DNA from: Ferruginibacter sp050611725 | Lineage (GTDB): Bacteria > Bacteroidota > Bacteroidia > Chitinophagales > Chitinophagaceae | Length of the DNA stretch: 64,000 nucleotides | Assembly: GCF_050611725.1 (NCBI RefSeq) | Contig: NZ_JBODJB010000001.1 | Span: forward strand, 124,001-188,000 | Reading direction: 5' to 3' | Part shown: in pieces, positions 1 to 8,983 of the stretch | Layout of the letters: every line of letters starts with the position of its first letter | How positions within the stretch are numbered: position 1 is the stretch's first letter | Notes under the pieces: generated by a model | What the model was told of the DNA's origin: nothing | What the model saw: only the letters and a program-made list of their open reading frames with translations | Database searches by the model: none | Made by a program: the position numbers and the translations under genes

Positions 1-650
1 GGTGGCATGTCAATTACTAAATAATCCAATTCGCCCCAATCCACATCAGTAGTAAATTGACGAATTGCACTGCTCACCATCGGGCCACGCCAAACTACGG
101 CTTGCTTTTCATCTATCAATAAACCAATACTCATTGTTTTAATGCCGAATTTTTCAATCGGTACTATCATGCCTTTGCCATCTACTTCTCTCATCAACGG
201 TCTTTCTCCTCTAATACCAAACATGATGTGTTGACTCGGACCATAAATATCCGCATCCATCAACCCAACTTTCGCTCCGCCTTGTGCCAATGCCAAAGCA
301 AGGTTTGCTGATACTGTACTTTTTCCAACGCCACCTTTTCCGCTCACTACAGCAATGATATTTTTTACACCTGCTAAAACTGTTTTAGCATCTTTTCTGT
401 TGGTACTTGTATTAGAGGTAAAGTTTACTGTTACAACAGCTTCTTTATTTACCAATAGTTTGATAGCATTTTCACTGGCCATACGCATCATGTCTTTCAT
501 GGGGCAGGCAGGTGTTGTGAGCACTATGGTGAAAGCAACATTGTTGCCATCAATGACAATATCTTTTATCATGTTCAGCGTTACAAGGTCTTTACCAAGA
601 TCTGGTTCTTGTACGTTGCTGAGGGCTTTTAGTATGTCTTCTTGTGTCAT
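1..650 (-). CDS. mrp: Mrp/ApbC-family iron-sulfur cluster carrier ATPase (C-terminus cut by window edge)
   Basis: Reading on the minus strand from the ATG at 650 gives 216 residues before the window ends, so the C-terminal part is missing. Residues 1-80 are a MIP18/DUF59-like domain (TPACPMKDMM near residue 46). A deviant P-loop, SGKGGVGKST, lies near 103-112, followed by MDADIYGPSQ (about 131-140) and a Walker-B-like YLVIDMPP at the edge. This order is that of Mrp/NBP35-type scaffold ATPases, which bind and transfer Fe-S clusters in the cytosol. The upstream gap to 1014 has no gene, so it probably starts its own transcript. The family call is secure; the physiological client proteins cannot be told from sequence. 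Confidence 0.93.
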   Translation of the reverse strand, partial: MTQEDILKALSNVQEPDLGKDLVTLNMIKDIVIDGNNVAFTIVLTTPACPMKDMMRMASENAIKLLVNKEAVVTVNFTSNTSTNRKDAKTVLAGVKNIIAVVSGKGGVGKSTVSANLALALAQGGAKVGLMDADIYGPSQHIMFGIRGERPLMREVDGKGMIVPIEKFGIKTMSIGLLIDEKQAVVWRGPMVSSAIRQFTTDVDWGELDYLVIDMP

Positions 651-726
651 TTATTTTTTAATATTTTTTTAATAGTTATAGTATTCATGTTACTTTTTTG
701 CGGAAAAAAAGTAACCAAAAAAGCCG

Positions 727-755
727 CCGACAAATGATTACATCCCATTTGTCGG
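727..755. repeat. Perfect 10-bp inverted repeat, hairpin
   Basis: CCGACAAATG at 727-736 is exactly complementary to CATTTGTCGG at 746-755, with a 9-nt loop. It sits upstream of mrp and of the 1015 gene, both pointing away, so it is not an obvious terminator. It may be a remnant of a dispersed palindromic element. Confidence 0.7.
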
Positions 756-855
756 ATGGTTCCCTGATTAAGCTTTTGTACTACTGTAAACTCAACTTCA
801 GTTCCCTGCTCTTAGAATTGAAGAGTAAACTGTATATCAAATACATCAGATTTAA

Positions 856-891
856 AAATCCTGCTAATCCACCAATCTTGTAAATCCTGAT
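856..891. repeat. Degenerate nonamer array, AATCCTGNN type
   Basis: Four consecutive 9-nt units, AAATCCTGC, TAATCCACC, AATCTTGTA and AATCCTGAT, keep strict phase. Only one arm is obvious. It resembles the other period-9 arrays in this window (33.9 and 45.8 kb) in period and intergenic position, not in exact word. Confidence 0.55.
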
Positions 892-1014
892 TCAGACAAA
901 ATAAGCTGATACAACTCAATTTATTGTTAAAAACCTGTTTGCGCTGCAAAATTAAACATTGAAGCCTTTACTTTGTTTATTAATTAAGAAAAACTGCTTT
1001 TGAGAGCCTATTAA

Positions 1015-1656
1015 ATGAAGAAATTCCTACAATACACTTTTATAGCTGTTTGTTTTCTGCCTTCTGCTGCCCGTGCACAGTTTGAGACTATTAAAGACTC
1101 TGTTGTACAGTTATATGGGGTAGTTATGACTGCTGATAGTCTGCAAGGGCTTCAGTCTGTTACTGTGATGGTAAAAGGACAGAATCGAGGCACTGTAACC
1201 AATCGTCAGGGGGTGTTCAGTATTGTTGTTTTAAAGGGAGACCAAATAACCTTCTCTAGTGTTGGTTATAAGCCAAAAGAATTAACCATTCCTAAAAATA
1301 TTGAGGGAACCGATTATAGTGTGATACAATTAATGGTTACCGACACCATTTACCTGCCTGCCACAGTACTGAAACCAAGACCCAGAAGGGAGCAGTTTGA
1401 GAGAGATTTCCTAAATACACAAGTACCGGCCGATAATTTAGAGATAGCCCGCCAGAATAATGATGAGGCCAAACGTAAGGTATTGATGGCTTATTTACCG
1501 AGAGATGGGCAGGAATCGAACAGAAACCATCTCATCAAACAAAGCAATAAAATTTATTATACTGGCCAAAACGCTCCAATCAACTTACTGAACCCTTCTG
1601 CATGGAACGAGTTTGTCAAAGCATGGAAAAGAGGGGATTTTAAGAGTAAAAAATAA
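1015..1656 (+). CDS. Secreted carboxypeptidase-regulatory-like domain protein
   Basis: 213 residues with an N-terminal Sec signal peptide (hydrophobic stretch to about residue 21, ending ARAQ). Residues about 33-95 read like the CarboxypepD_reg-like beta-sandwich found at the N-terminus of TonB-dependent receptors: LYGVVMTADSLQGLQSVTV, then GTVTNRQGVFSI and FSSVGYKPKEL. Here the domain is followed only by a charged tail and no beta-barrel, so this is a stand-alone small periplasmic or cell-surface protein typical of Bacteroidota. No enzymatic residues are visible and its role is unknown. It has its own short gap before aroK, which carries a separate promoter box. Confidence 0.75.
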   Translation: MKKFLQYTFIAVCFLPSAARAQFETIKDSVVQLYGVVMTADSLQGLQSVTVMVKGQNRGTVTNRQGVFSIVVLKGDQITFSSVGYKPKELTIPKNIEGTDYSVIQLMVTDTIYLPATVLKPRPRREQFERDFLNTQVPADNLEIARQNNDEAKRKVLMAYLPRDGQESNRNHLIKQSNKIYYTGQNAPINLLNPSAWNEFVKAWKRGDFKSKK

Positions 1657-1713
1657 TCTTCGGCTCTAGAGAAAAGTTCGGCTTTTTATGGCTTTTCTAA
1701 TTTCTCATAATAT

Positions 1714-1721
1714 TATATTTG
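1714..1721 (+). promoter_or_regulatory. Bacteroidota -7 box TATATTTG for aroK
   Basis: TATATTTG matches the TAnnTTTG -7 consensus of Bacteroidota and ends only 4 nt before the aroK ATG at 1726. Transcription starting about 5-7 nt downstream of the box would give an almost leaderless mRNA. No clear -33 box was found. Confidence 0.6.
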
Positions 1722-1725
1722 TAGA

Positions 1726-2271
1726 ATGACAGATGTTGCTAAAAATACGCTCTCTGAAAAACAGCATAATATTTTCCTGATTGGTTTTATGGGAAGCGGT
1801 AAAACGCATTGGGGCAGTATATGGGCTACTTCCCACGGCTATTCATTTATTGATCTTGATGAGGTCATTGAAAAAAATGAAGGAAAAACTGTTGCTGAGA
1901 TATTTGACCAACACGGTGAAGATTATTTCAGGTTGATAGAAACAAAAACACTTCGTCGCTTAGCCAATAAACAAAATACGATCATTGCCTGCGGTGGCGG
2001 CACCCCCTGCTTTCATGAAAATATACAATGGATGAAAGAACATGGCACAGTAGTTTTCATTTCATCTTCCATTAAAAAAATTCTGGAACGTGTTTTGGAA
2101 GAACAGGACAAACGACCTTTGCTAAAAAAATTGAACGAGGCTGAATTGCTTTTCTTCATTGAACAAAAATTAAAGGAGAGAGAGCCTTTCTATACGCAAG
2201 CTGATATTACTCTTGATGCCGATAACATTACCAGCGAAACTTTCAAAGAGATCATTTCAACAAAAAATTAA
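1726..2271 (+). CDS. aroK: Shikimate kinase
   Basis: 181 residues; phosphorylates shikimate at the 3-hydroxyl with ATP in the chorismate pathway (cytosol). The P-loop GFMGSGKT spans residues 20-27. The shikimate-binding DLDEVIE begins near residue 43, an arginine follows in YFRLIETKTLRRL, and GGGTP lies near 88-92. The lid arginine is in DKRPLL. Family length is about 170, so it is complete. The start is the ATG just after a -7 box. The stop overlaps the next start by one base (taATG), which indicates translational coupling with the DUF423 gene. Confidence 0.95.
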   Translation: MTDVAKNTLSEKQHNIFLIGFMGSGKTHWGSIWATSHGYSFIDLDEVIEKNEGKTVAEIFDQHGEDYFRLIETKTLRRLANKQNTIIACGGGTPCFHENIQWMKEHGTVVFISSSIKKILERVLEEQDKRPLLKKLNEAELLFFIEQKLKEREPFYTQADITLDADNITSETFKEIISTKN

Positions 2272-2663
2272 TGCACAAATTATTTATCCGAACTGCTGCC
2301 CTGTTAGGAGCTTTAACCGTAATATTAGGAGCTTTTGGTGCTCATAAATTAAAAGAATTTTTGCCACCTGCTACACTGAACATTTTCGAAACAGCTGTTC
2401 GTTACCAATTTTATCATGTGCTTGCATTATTGTTTGTTGGTATTTTATTTAAAGAGTTTGCCAATAAGTATATGCAATGGGCAGGTTATCTTTTTATTGC
2501 CGGCATTATCTTGTTTAGCGGTTCTCTTTATCTAATAACCTATTTACACGCTGTTGAAATAATTGGCTACAATGGCATCGGGCTTATTACTCCCATTGGA
2601 GGTTTGTTATTTATTTTAGGCTGGATCCTACTGACTTTAGGTGTAAAATCGGGGCAAAACTAA
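2271..2663 (+). CDS. DUF423-family membrane protein
   Basis: 130 residues with four predicted membrane helices. The pattern GAFGAHKLKEFLP near residues 21-33, then FETAVRYQFYHVLALL, is diagnostic of DUF423 (YgdD-like). These are small inner-membrane proteins with no established biochemical function. The gene overlaps aroK by one base and is probably cotranscribed with it; ftsK follows after 61 nt with its own promoter box. Confidence 0.88.
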   Translation: MHKLFIRTAALLGALTVILGAFGAHKLKEFLPPATLNIFETAVRYQFYHVLALLFVGILFKEFANKYMQWAGYLFIAGIILFSGSLYLITYLHAVEIIGYNGIGLITPIGGLLFILGWILLTLGVKSGQN

Positions 2664-2711
2664 TTTTATCCGCATTGCTGTATAACAGGTATTTACAGTA
2701 TTGCTTTTTTA

Positions 2712-2719
2712 TATCTTTG
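2712..2719 (+). promoter_or_regulatory. -7 box TATCTTTG for ftsK
   Basis: TATCTTTG matches TAnnTTTG and ends 5 nt before the ATG at 2725. The reading frame extends upstream to a TTG at 2701, but that lies ahead of the -7 box, so the ATG at 2725 is the better start. Confidence 0.6.
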
Positions 2720-2724
2720 TTAGA

Positions 2725-5274
2725 ATGGCAAGTAAAACAAAAACAGAGAAAGCTCCTAAGGCAGATAAGACAGATCTGAAAGCGGAGAAAGAAGAAAAAG
2801 TAGAAGTAAAGCAACTGCTTAAGGATGAACGTACGCACAAAATTACCGGTGCTGTTTTTTTGTTGATCGCTTCAATGTTATTTATTGCTTTCACGTCTTA
2901 TCTTTTTACCTGGGAAGAAGATTATAGTGCGGTACATCAATTTGATTATCACCTCTTGTTGGGTAAAGACGTCAAGGTTAGCAATTTGCTTGGAACATTG
3001 GGTGCTTTTCTTTCTCACTTTTTTATTTATAAAGGATTTGGTATTGCCTCCTACTTAATTTGTTCTTTCTTTTTTGTAGTAGGTGTTAATTTATTTTTTG
3101 GTAAGAAAGTGTTTTCCATTGGTCGTAATGTAAAATATGTAATTGTAGGACTGGTTGTATTAAGTGTTGCCGCATCTGTTATTGCAGGCCTTGGCAGTAC
3201 AAACAATCAACCCATGTTTGCGTGGGGCGGTGCCGTTGGTGATATGATCCGAGATTGGATGTTTGGCATTGTTGGAAAGATCGGTACCATTGCAATCCTT
3301 TCAGTGGTAGTACTATCATACATTATCTGGAGATTTAATCCGGTGTTTAAACTGCCATCTAAAAAAGTATTATTGCCGGATGATAATCTTGCAGTAGTCC
3401 CTATCCCTGAAGAAAAATCTGAATTGATCGAATTAGCCGTAGAAGATAAAAAAGAAGCAACTACATCAACGGATGAAGGTAGTGGTAATTTCTTAAAAGG
3501 TAATGCAGGTATGGTAGCCATTCCTTCACAAGAAAACCCATCATTGAACCATGATATAAAAATTGTTGAGAAAGAAGAAGATCCAATTGAGGAAGAAGAA
3601 GAGGAAGAAGAAACACCTCCAATTGTTGCACCCATTAAAGAAGAACCGGTTATAGTTGCAAAGAAAACTGTAGATCCTACTCCACTTGAACTGGAAATAA
3701 AATCTGTTCCGGATAAAATTGCTGACGAACCTGTTGCTGCAACAGAAAAACCGAAGACTGCAACCAGTACACCATACGATCCGATCTTAGATCTGAGAGA
3801 TTACAAATATCCAACGCTTGATCTTTTAGAAAATCATGGCAGTGATAAAATTGTACAAGACAATAATGAGCTGGAGAATAATAAGAACCAGATCATCAAC
3901 ACACTTAAGAACTACGATATTCATATCTCTAAAATTTCCGCAACTGTAGGCCCAACGGTTACACTGTATGAAATTATTCCTGCTGCAGGTGTACGTATCT
4001 CACGTATTAAAAATTTGGAAGATGATATTGCGTTAAGCCTTGCTGCGCTTGGCATTCGTATTATTGCACCAATACCGGGTAAAGGAACCATTGGAATTGA
4101 AGTGCCGAATGCGAAGAAGACAATTGTTAGTATGAAGACCTTATTGGCTTCGGAAAAATTCCAGAAAAATAGTTTCTCTTTACCAATCGCTATTGGTAAA
4201 AAGATCGATAACGAAAACTTTATTGTTGACCTTGCTGCCATGCCGCATTTATTAATGGCTGGTGCAACAGGACAAGGTAAATCGGTTGGGTTGAATGCAA
4301 TACTAGTTTCTTTATTGTATAAAAAACATCCATCGCAATTAAAATTTGTATTGGTAGATCCGAAGAAAGTAGAATTGAGCATCTACAAAACAATTGAAAA
4401 ACATTTCTTAGCAAAATTGCCGGATGAAGGCGATGCCATCATTACGGATACAAAGAAAGTAGTACACACATTAAATGCATTGTGTATTGAAATGGATAAC
4501 CGTTACGATCTGTTGAAAGAAGCCGGTTGCCGTAATATACGTGAGTACAATGAAAAATTTGCTGCAAGAAAACTAAACCCTGAAAAAGGGCACCAATTCT
4601 TACCATTCATTGTTTTGGTGGTAGATGAGTTTGCCGATCTGATCATGACAGCAGGTAAAGAAGTCGAAATGCCGATTGCACGTTTGGCTCAGTTGGCACG
4701 TGCTATTGGTATCCATTTAATTATTGCAACACAACGTCCTTCTGTAAATATCATCACAGGTACTATCAAAGCTAACTTCCCTGCTCGTATAGCCTTTAAG
4801 GTTAGTAGTAAGATCGATAGTCGAACCATTTTAGATGCAGGTGGTGCAGAACAATTAATTGGTAAAGGCGATATGCTGGTAAGCTACAACGGCGAACTGG
4901 TTCGTTTACAATGTGCTTTTGTTGACACTCCTGAAGTTGATAAGATCGTTGATTTCATTGGCGACCAACGTGGTTACCCACAAGCATTTTTATTGCCTGA
5001 GTATGTGGATGAAAAAGAAATGGAAGGAAAAGATTTTGACCTTGGCGATAAAGACCCACTTTTTGAAGATGCTGCAAGATTGATTGTTGCAAGCCAGGTA
5101 GGAAGTACTTCCCTACTCCAACGCCGCATGAAGCTTGGTTATAACCGTGCCGGCCGTTTAATGGATCAGTTAGAAGCAGCAGGTGTTGTTGGTGCTAATC
5201 AAGGCAGCAAGGCAAGAGATGTTTTGATCAAGACTGAAGCCGATCTGCAGATGTATCTGGATAATAATTTATAG
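2725..5274 (+). CDS. ftsK: FtsK/SpoIIIE-family DNA translocase
   Basis: 849 residues from the ATG at 2725. An N-terminal charged stretch (Lys/Glu-rich, residues 1-45) is followed by about four membrane helices (to about 200), an acidic linker with a run of glutamates near 295, then the motor. Walker A GATGQGKS lies at 513-520 and Walker B VLVVDEFADL near 630. A C-terminal winged-helix gamma domain (TSLLQRRMKLGYNRAGRLMDQLE) should read KOPS-like polar sequences. FtsK sits at the division septum and pumps chromosome DNA and dimers toward resolution by XerCD. Length is normal for Bacteroidota FtsK. Confidence 0.95.
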   Translation: MASKTKTEKAPKADKTDLKAEKEEKVEVKQLLKDERTHKITGAVFLLIASMLFIAFTSYLFTWEEDYSAVHQFDYHLLLGKDVKVSNLLGTLGAFLSHFFIYKGFGIASYLICSFFFVVGVNLFFGKKVFSIGRNVKYVIVGLVVLSVAASVIAGLGSTNNQPMFAWGGAVGDMIRDWMFGIVGKIGTIAILSVVVLSYIIWRFNPVFKLPSKKVLLPDDNLAVVPIPEEKSELIELAVEDKKEATTSTDEGSGNFLKGNAGMVAIPSQENPSLNHDIKIVEKEEDPIEEEEEEEETPPIVAPIKEEPVIVAKKTVDPTPLELEIKSVPDKIADEPVAATEKPKTATSTPYDPILDLRDYKYPTLDLLENHGSDKIVQDNNELENNKNQIINTLKNYDIHISKISATVGPTVTLYEIIPAAGVRISRIKNLEDDIALSLAALGIRIIAPIPGKGTIGIEVPNAKKTIVSMKTLLASEKFQKNSFSLPIAIGKKIDNENFIVDLAAMPHLLMAGATGQGKSVGLNAILVSLLYKKHPSQLKFVLVDPKKVELSIYKTIEKHFLAKLPDEGDAIITDTKKVVHTLNALCIEMDNRYDLLKEAGCRNIREYNEKFAARKLNPEKGHQFLPFIVLVVDEFADLIMTAGKEVEMPIARLAQLARAIGIHLIIATQRPSVNIITGTIKANFPARIAFKVSSKIDSRTILDAGGAEQLIGKGDMLVSYNGELVRLQCAFVDTPEVDKIVDFIGDQRGYPQAFLLPEYVDEKEMEGKDFDLGDKDPLFEDAARLIVASQVGSTSLLQRRMKLGYNRAGRLMDQLEAAGVVGANQGSKARDVLIKTEADLQMYLDNNL

Positions 5275-5278
5275 CATC

Positions 5279-5482
5279 TTGAAAAAAATATTAATCATTT
5301 TTACCAGTACAATTCTTTTTTCATGCAAAAAAGATGAAGCAACGAATTGCAAAAAAATTACAGGGTATATGGTCATGTCAGGCTCTTACATGATCCATTT
5401 AGATGATGGAAGCGAAATAACAATCACCAAAGTTGAATATGATACAGGGAATTATGCTACTGGTAAAACTATTTGCAATTAA
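5279..5482 (+). CDS. Small putative lipoprotein
   Basis: 67 residues, starting with TTG at 5279, five bases after the ftsK stop. The lipobox is LFSC, with the lipidated Cys near residue 16 and KKDE right after it. The remainder (TGYMVMSGSYMIHLDDGSEITI) looks like a small beta-strand-rich domain with two further cysteines. Function is unknown. Close spacing suggests cotranscription with ftsK. The non-ATG start and small size lower confidence, but the lipoprotein signal is convincing. Confidence 0.6.
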   Translation: MKKILIIFTSTILFSCKKDEATNCKKITGYMVMSGSYMIHLDDGSEITITKVEYDTGNYATGKTICN

Positions 5483-5484
5483 AA

Positions 5485-6036
5485 CTACCCTTTAATATTC
5501 CTTTCCATCCACTCCTGTTGCGACGAAGCAGATTGCTCTAAAGTTACTAATGCTGCTATTTTTTGTTGGCCTCTAGTAATGGATTGCGTTACATAACTAT
5601 GTTCAATCGGTTCATCTTCTTTCATGCCCAGCATCTTAATTAGCGGTATCATTTTTTCGCTACCGAAATGTTTGAAGATAGCTTCGTCTAAAGAACTATA
5701 TACAGGAATTTTTGTATGTGGCCAGTTGCTAATCAGAGCTGTTTCCTTTTCATGTAAAGGATAATGTCCCAGAAAAACCGGTTGCTTGTTTTCTATCATC
5801 GTAATAAAAACATGACGAGCATCCAATACTCTGGCTTCATCTATTCCATTCTGCGCAAATAACTCTTTTGCAGTTTTCAGCGTATCGGCAAACCAGGCAA
5901 TAAAAACCGTATCGGCCTGTTGTTTTGCTAATTGTAAAATGGCATACCATTTTCCTGCAGCATCAATAAACACACGATCAACAAAAACACCTTCGCCGGA
6001 TTTTTCTTCTTTCTTGCCAAATAAATTAAAAAACAT
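5485..6036 (-). CDS. Conserved hypothetical cytosolic protein
   Basis: 183 residues, beginning MFFNLFGKKEEKSGEG. No signal peptide or membrane helix. The body alternates strands and helices (VFVDRVFIDAAGKWYAIL, VFIAWFADTLKTAKELF, ARHVFITMIENKQPVFLGHYPL), compatible with a Rossmann-like alpha/beta fold, and ends with a helical tail (YVTQSITRGQQKIAALV). I do not recognise a catalytic motif. It is divergent from uvrA (77 nt between starts) and convergent with the small lipoprotein gene (2 nt apart). No function can be assigned. Confidence 0.7.
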   Translation of the reverse strand: MFFNLFGKKEEKSGEGVFVDRVFIDAAGKWYAILQLAKQQADTVFIAWFADTLKTAKELFAQNGIDEARVLDARHVFITMIENKQPVFLGHYPLHEKETALISNWPHTKIPVYSSLDEAIFKHFGSEKMIPLIKMLGMKEDEPIEHSYVTQSITRGQQKIAALVTLEQSASSQQEWMERNIKG

Positions 6037-6112
6037 AAAGTTGATTTATGCTGCAATTTAACAACTAAACCTCAATTGTTTTGTTAGTATATTTACAGGA
6101 TAGTAAGTATTC

Positions 6113-8983
6113 ATGGCAAAAGCAAAAAAAACTGCCGAGGCAGAAGTAATCAACAACAATTTTATTGAAGTATTTGGTGCAAGGGAACACAATCTCAAGA
6201 ATATCGACATACATATACCGAAGAACAAACTGGTGGTATTCACCGGTGTTAGTGGCAGCGGTAAATCTTCTTTAGCATTTGATACCATTTATAATGAAGG
6301 GCAACGTCGGTACATGGAAAGCTTTGGTGCCTATGCCCGTCAGTTCATTGGTGATATGGAGCGACCCGATGTAGATAAGATCACGGGACTCTCTCCTGTT
6401 ATTTCCATAGAGCAAAAAACAACGAATAAAAATCCACGAAGCACCGTCGGTACCATTACAGAAATTTATGATTTCCTTCGCCTACTATTTGCAAGAGTTG
6501 GCGAAGCCTACAGCTACAACACCGGAAAGAAAATGGTGCAGTTCAGTGAAGAAGAAATTGTTCAAAATATTTTCGAAAAATTTGACAATAAAAAAATAAA
6601 TCTTTTAGCGCCATTGGTAAGAGGGAGAAAAGGTCATTACCGAGAACTTTTTGAAGAAGTAAGAAAAAAAGGATTTTTAAAAGTAAGGATCGATGGTGAA
6701 GTGAAAGACCTTGCTCCTAAAATGCAGGTTGATCGATATAAAATTCACGACATAGAATTAGTGGTGGATAGATTACCGGTGAATGATGAAATGCGTTTCA
6801 GGCTTAGCCAGAGTGTACAAAAAACATTACAACTCGGCAAAGATCTGATGTTTGTTTTGGTAGAAGGTACAGATAAGGTTGTACAATACAGTAAATTGTT
6901 AATGTGTGAAGAAACAGGTATCAGTTATGAGAAACCTTCTCCAAATGCATTTTCTTTCAACAGTCCATATGGTGCATGCCCTACCTGTAAAGGTTTGGGA
7001 GATGTTTACACCATCGATATGGAATCTGTTTTACCTGATACAAGCAAGAGTGTAAAAGACGGAGCCATTGTTCCCTTAGGTGAAGAAAGAGAAGCCAGTG
7101 TATTTCAACAGGTAGCTGCTTTTGCAAAAAAGCATAAAATAAATTTAGATAAAGCCATTAAAGATCTCCCGAAAGAACATGTTGATCTTTTATTGTATGG
7201 CGATCAAGAAATTAATCCTGCACTGGAATTAGACCTCAGTGATGAAACCGTTCCACAGGTTTACACCGGAAGTTATGAAGGTATTATACCGATGTTGAAA
7301 CGCTGGTTCTCCTCTCCGCAAAGCAATGCAGGCTTACAGGAATGGGTAGAAAAATTCATGGTGTTAAAAACATGCGGCACTTGTAATGGAACAAGATTAA
7401 GAAAAGAGAGCATATGGTTTAAGATCGATAAAAGAAATATTGCAGAGCTCAGCAATTTGAATTTAGATAATCTTGCTGCATGGTTCGATGGCATTGAATT
7501 ACGCTTGAGCGATAAACAAAATGCCATTGCAAAAGATGTATTGAAAGAAATAAGAGAACGCCTACAATTTTTGTTGGATGTTGGTCTTACTTATCTCACA
7601 TTGAACCGATCTTCCAAAACCCTCAGTGGTGGCGAGAGTCAGCGAATACGTTTAGCAACACAAATTGGCTCACAGCTACAAGGCATCACGTATATTTTAG
7701 ATGAACCGAGTATTGGTTTGCACCAAAGAGATAACCAACGATTGATTGGCGCATTGCAAAACCTGAGAGATATCGGTAATAGTGTGTTAGTGGTAGAGCA
7801 TGATAAAGACATTATGTTAGCGGCTGATTATTTAGTTGACATAGGACCAAAAGCCGGCAGACATGGCGGGGAAATTGTTGCCATGGGTACACCGCAAGAA
7901 GTACTCGATTCTAATTCTGATACGGCACAATATTTAAACGGCGATAAAAAAATTGACGTTCCAACTGAAAGAAGAAAAGGCAATGGTAAGTTTATTGAGA
8001 TAACCGGAGCCAAAGGAAATAATTTGCAAAATGTATCCGTAAAGTTTCCTTTAGGAAAATTAATTTTAGTAACGGGTGTAAGTGGCAGTGGCAAATCAAC
8101 ATTGATCAATGAAACATTGTATCCGTTGTTGAGTAAATATTGTTACAATTCAAAAACGAATCCTTTAGAACATAAAACGGTAAAGGGTTTGGAGCACATC
8201 GACAAAGTAATTGAAATAGACCAATCCCCTATTGGACGTACACCAAGAAGTAACCCAGCAACCTATTGCGGTTTCTTTACAGATATTAGAACATTGTTTG
8301 CAGCTGTACCCGAAGCCAAAATTCGTGGTTACAATGCAGGTCGTTTTTCATTTAATGTAAAGAGTGGTAGATGTGAAGTATGTGAAGGAGGTGGTATGCG
8401 TATCATTGAAATGAATTTTTTGCCCGATGTACAAGTGCATTGTGAAAAATGTAATGGCAGAAGATACAACAGAGAAACATTGGAAATTCGTTACAAAGGA
8501 AAATCTATCAGCGACGTACTAGATATGACGGTGGATGAAGCCGTTGATTTTTTTCAGGCGGTACCATACATTTACCGAAAAATAAAAGTATTACAAGAAG
8601 TCGGGCTAGGTTATATTACACTCGGACAAAGTGCTGTAACATTGAGTGGTGGCGAAGCTCAAAGAGTTAAACTATCTACGGAGTTAGGAAAAAAAGATAC
8701 CGGAAAAACTTTTTATATTTTGGATGAACCAACTACGGGTTTACATTTTCAGGATATACAACACCTTTTGGTAGTGATCAACAAACTAGTTGATAGAGGA
8801 AATTCTGTTTTAGTGATCGAACATAATATGGATGTGATAAAAGTTGCTGATCATATCATCGATATCGGACCAGAGGGTGGTGACGGTGGCGGACTTGTTT
8901 TATTTGAAGGCTTACCGGAAGATCTTATTAAAATAAAAGAAAGTTTTACAGGAAAATATTTAATTCCTGAATTGAAAAATTAA
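6113..8983 (+). CDS. uvrA: UvrABC excinuclease subunit A
   Basis: 956 residues, the normal UvrA length. It is the dimeric ABC ATPase that recognises bulky DNA lesions and loads UvrB in nucleotide excision repair. Walker A motifs are GVSGSGKSS (about 45) and GVSGSGKST (about 655). ABC signatures LSGGESQRIRLA and LSGGEAQRVKLS are present with ILDEPSIGLH and ILDEPTTGLH. Zinc-finger cysteines appear as CPTCKGLG and CGTCNGTRL in the first half and CEVCEGGG and CEKCNGRRYN in the second. The 3-prime end overlaps the convergent outer-membrane gene by 4 bp. Confidence 0.98.
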   Translation: MAKAKKTAEAEVINNNFIEVFGAREHNLKNIDIHIPKNKLVVFTGVSGSGKSSLAFDTIYNEGQRRYMESFGAYARQFIGDMERPDVDKITGLSPVISIEQKTTNKNPRSTVGTITEIYDFLRLLFARVGEAYSYNTGKKMVQFSEEEIVQNIFEKFDNKKINLLAPLVRGRKGHYRELFEEVRKKGFLKVRIDGEVKDLAPKMQVDRYKIHDIELVVDRLPVNDEMRFRLSQSVQKTLQLGKDLMFVLVEGTDKVVQYSKLLMCEETGISYEKPSPNAFSFNSPYGACPTCKGLGDVYTIDMESVLPDTSKSVKDGAIVPLGEEREASVFQQVAAFAKKHKINLDKAIKDLPKEHVDLLLYGDQEINPALELDLSDETVPQVYTGSYEGIIPMLKRWFSSPQSNAGLQEWVEKFMVLKTCGTCNGTRLRKESIWFKIDKRNIAELSNLNLDNLAAWFDGIELRLSDKQNAIAKDVLKEIRERLQFLLDVGLTYLTLNRSSKTLSGGESQRIRLATQIGSQLQGITYILDEPSIGLHQRDNQRLIGALQNLRDIGNSVLVVEHDKDIMLAADYLVDIGPKAGRHGGEIVAMGTPQEVLDSNSDTAQYLNGDKKIDVPTERRKGNGKFIEITGAKGNNLQNVSVKFPLGKLILVTGVSGSGKSTLINETLYPLLSKYCYNSKTNPLEHKTVKGLEHIDKVIEIDQSPIGRTPRSNPATYCGFFTDIRTLFAAVPEAKIRGYNAGRFSFNVKSGRCEVCEGGGMRIIEMNFLPDVQVHCEKCNGRRYNRETLEIRYKGKSISDVLDMTVDEAVDFFQAVPYIYRKIKVLQEVGLGYITLGQSAVTLSGGEAQRVKLSTELGKKDTGKTFYILDEPTTGLHFQDIQHLLVVINKLVDRGNSVLVIEHNMDVIKVADHIIDIGPEGGDGGGLVLFEGLPEDLIKIKESFTGKYLIPELKN

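Larger units (their letters stand above)
651..1014. other. 364-bp intergenic region without a credible gene
   Basis: This gap lies between divergently transcribed genes (mrp leftward, the next gene rightward). It holds a 10-bp perfect inverted repeat (727-755) and a degenerate nonamer array (856-891), described separately. A TTACTTTG sequence at 968-975 is one base off the TAnnTTTG -7 box and could serve the gene starting at 1015. A 61-codon open frame at 698-883 has no ribosome-binding site and runs through the repeats; I do not call it a gene. Confidence 0.6.

Noticed and set aside
698..883. 61-codon open frame
   Set aside because: It starts near a hairpin, has no ribosome-binding site and runs through the AATCCTG repeat.
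3207..4382. Long open frames opposite ftsK
   Set aside because: Antisense shadows; Ser-rich or hydrophobic translations that follow from the codon use of ftsK.
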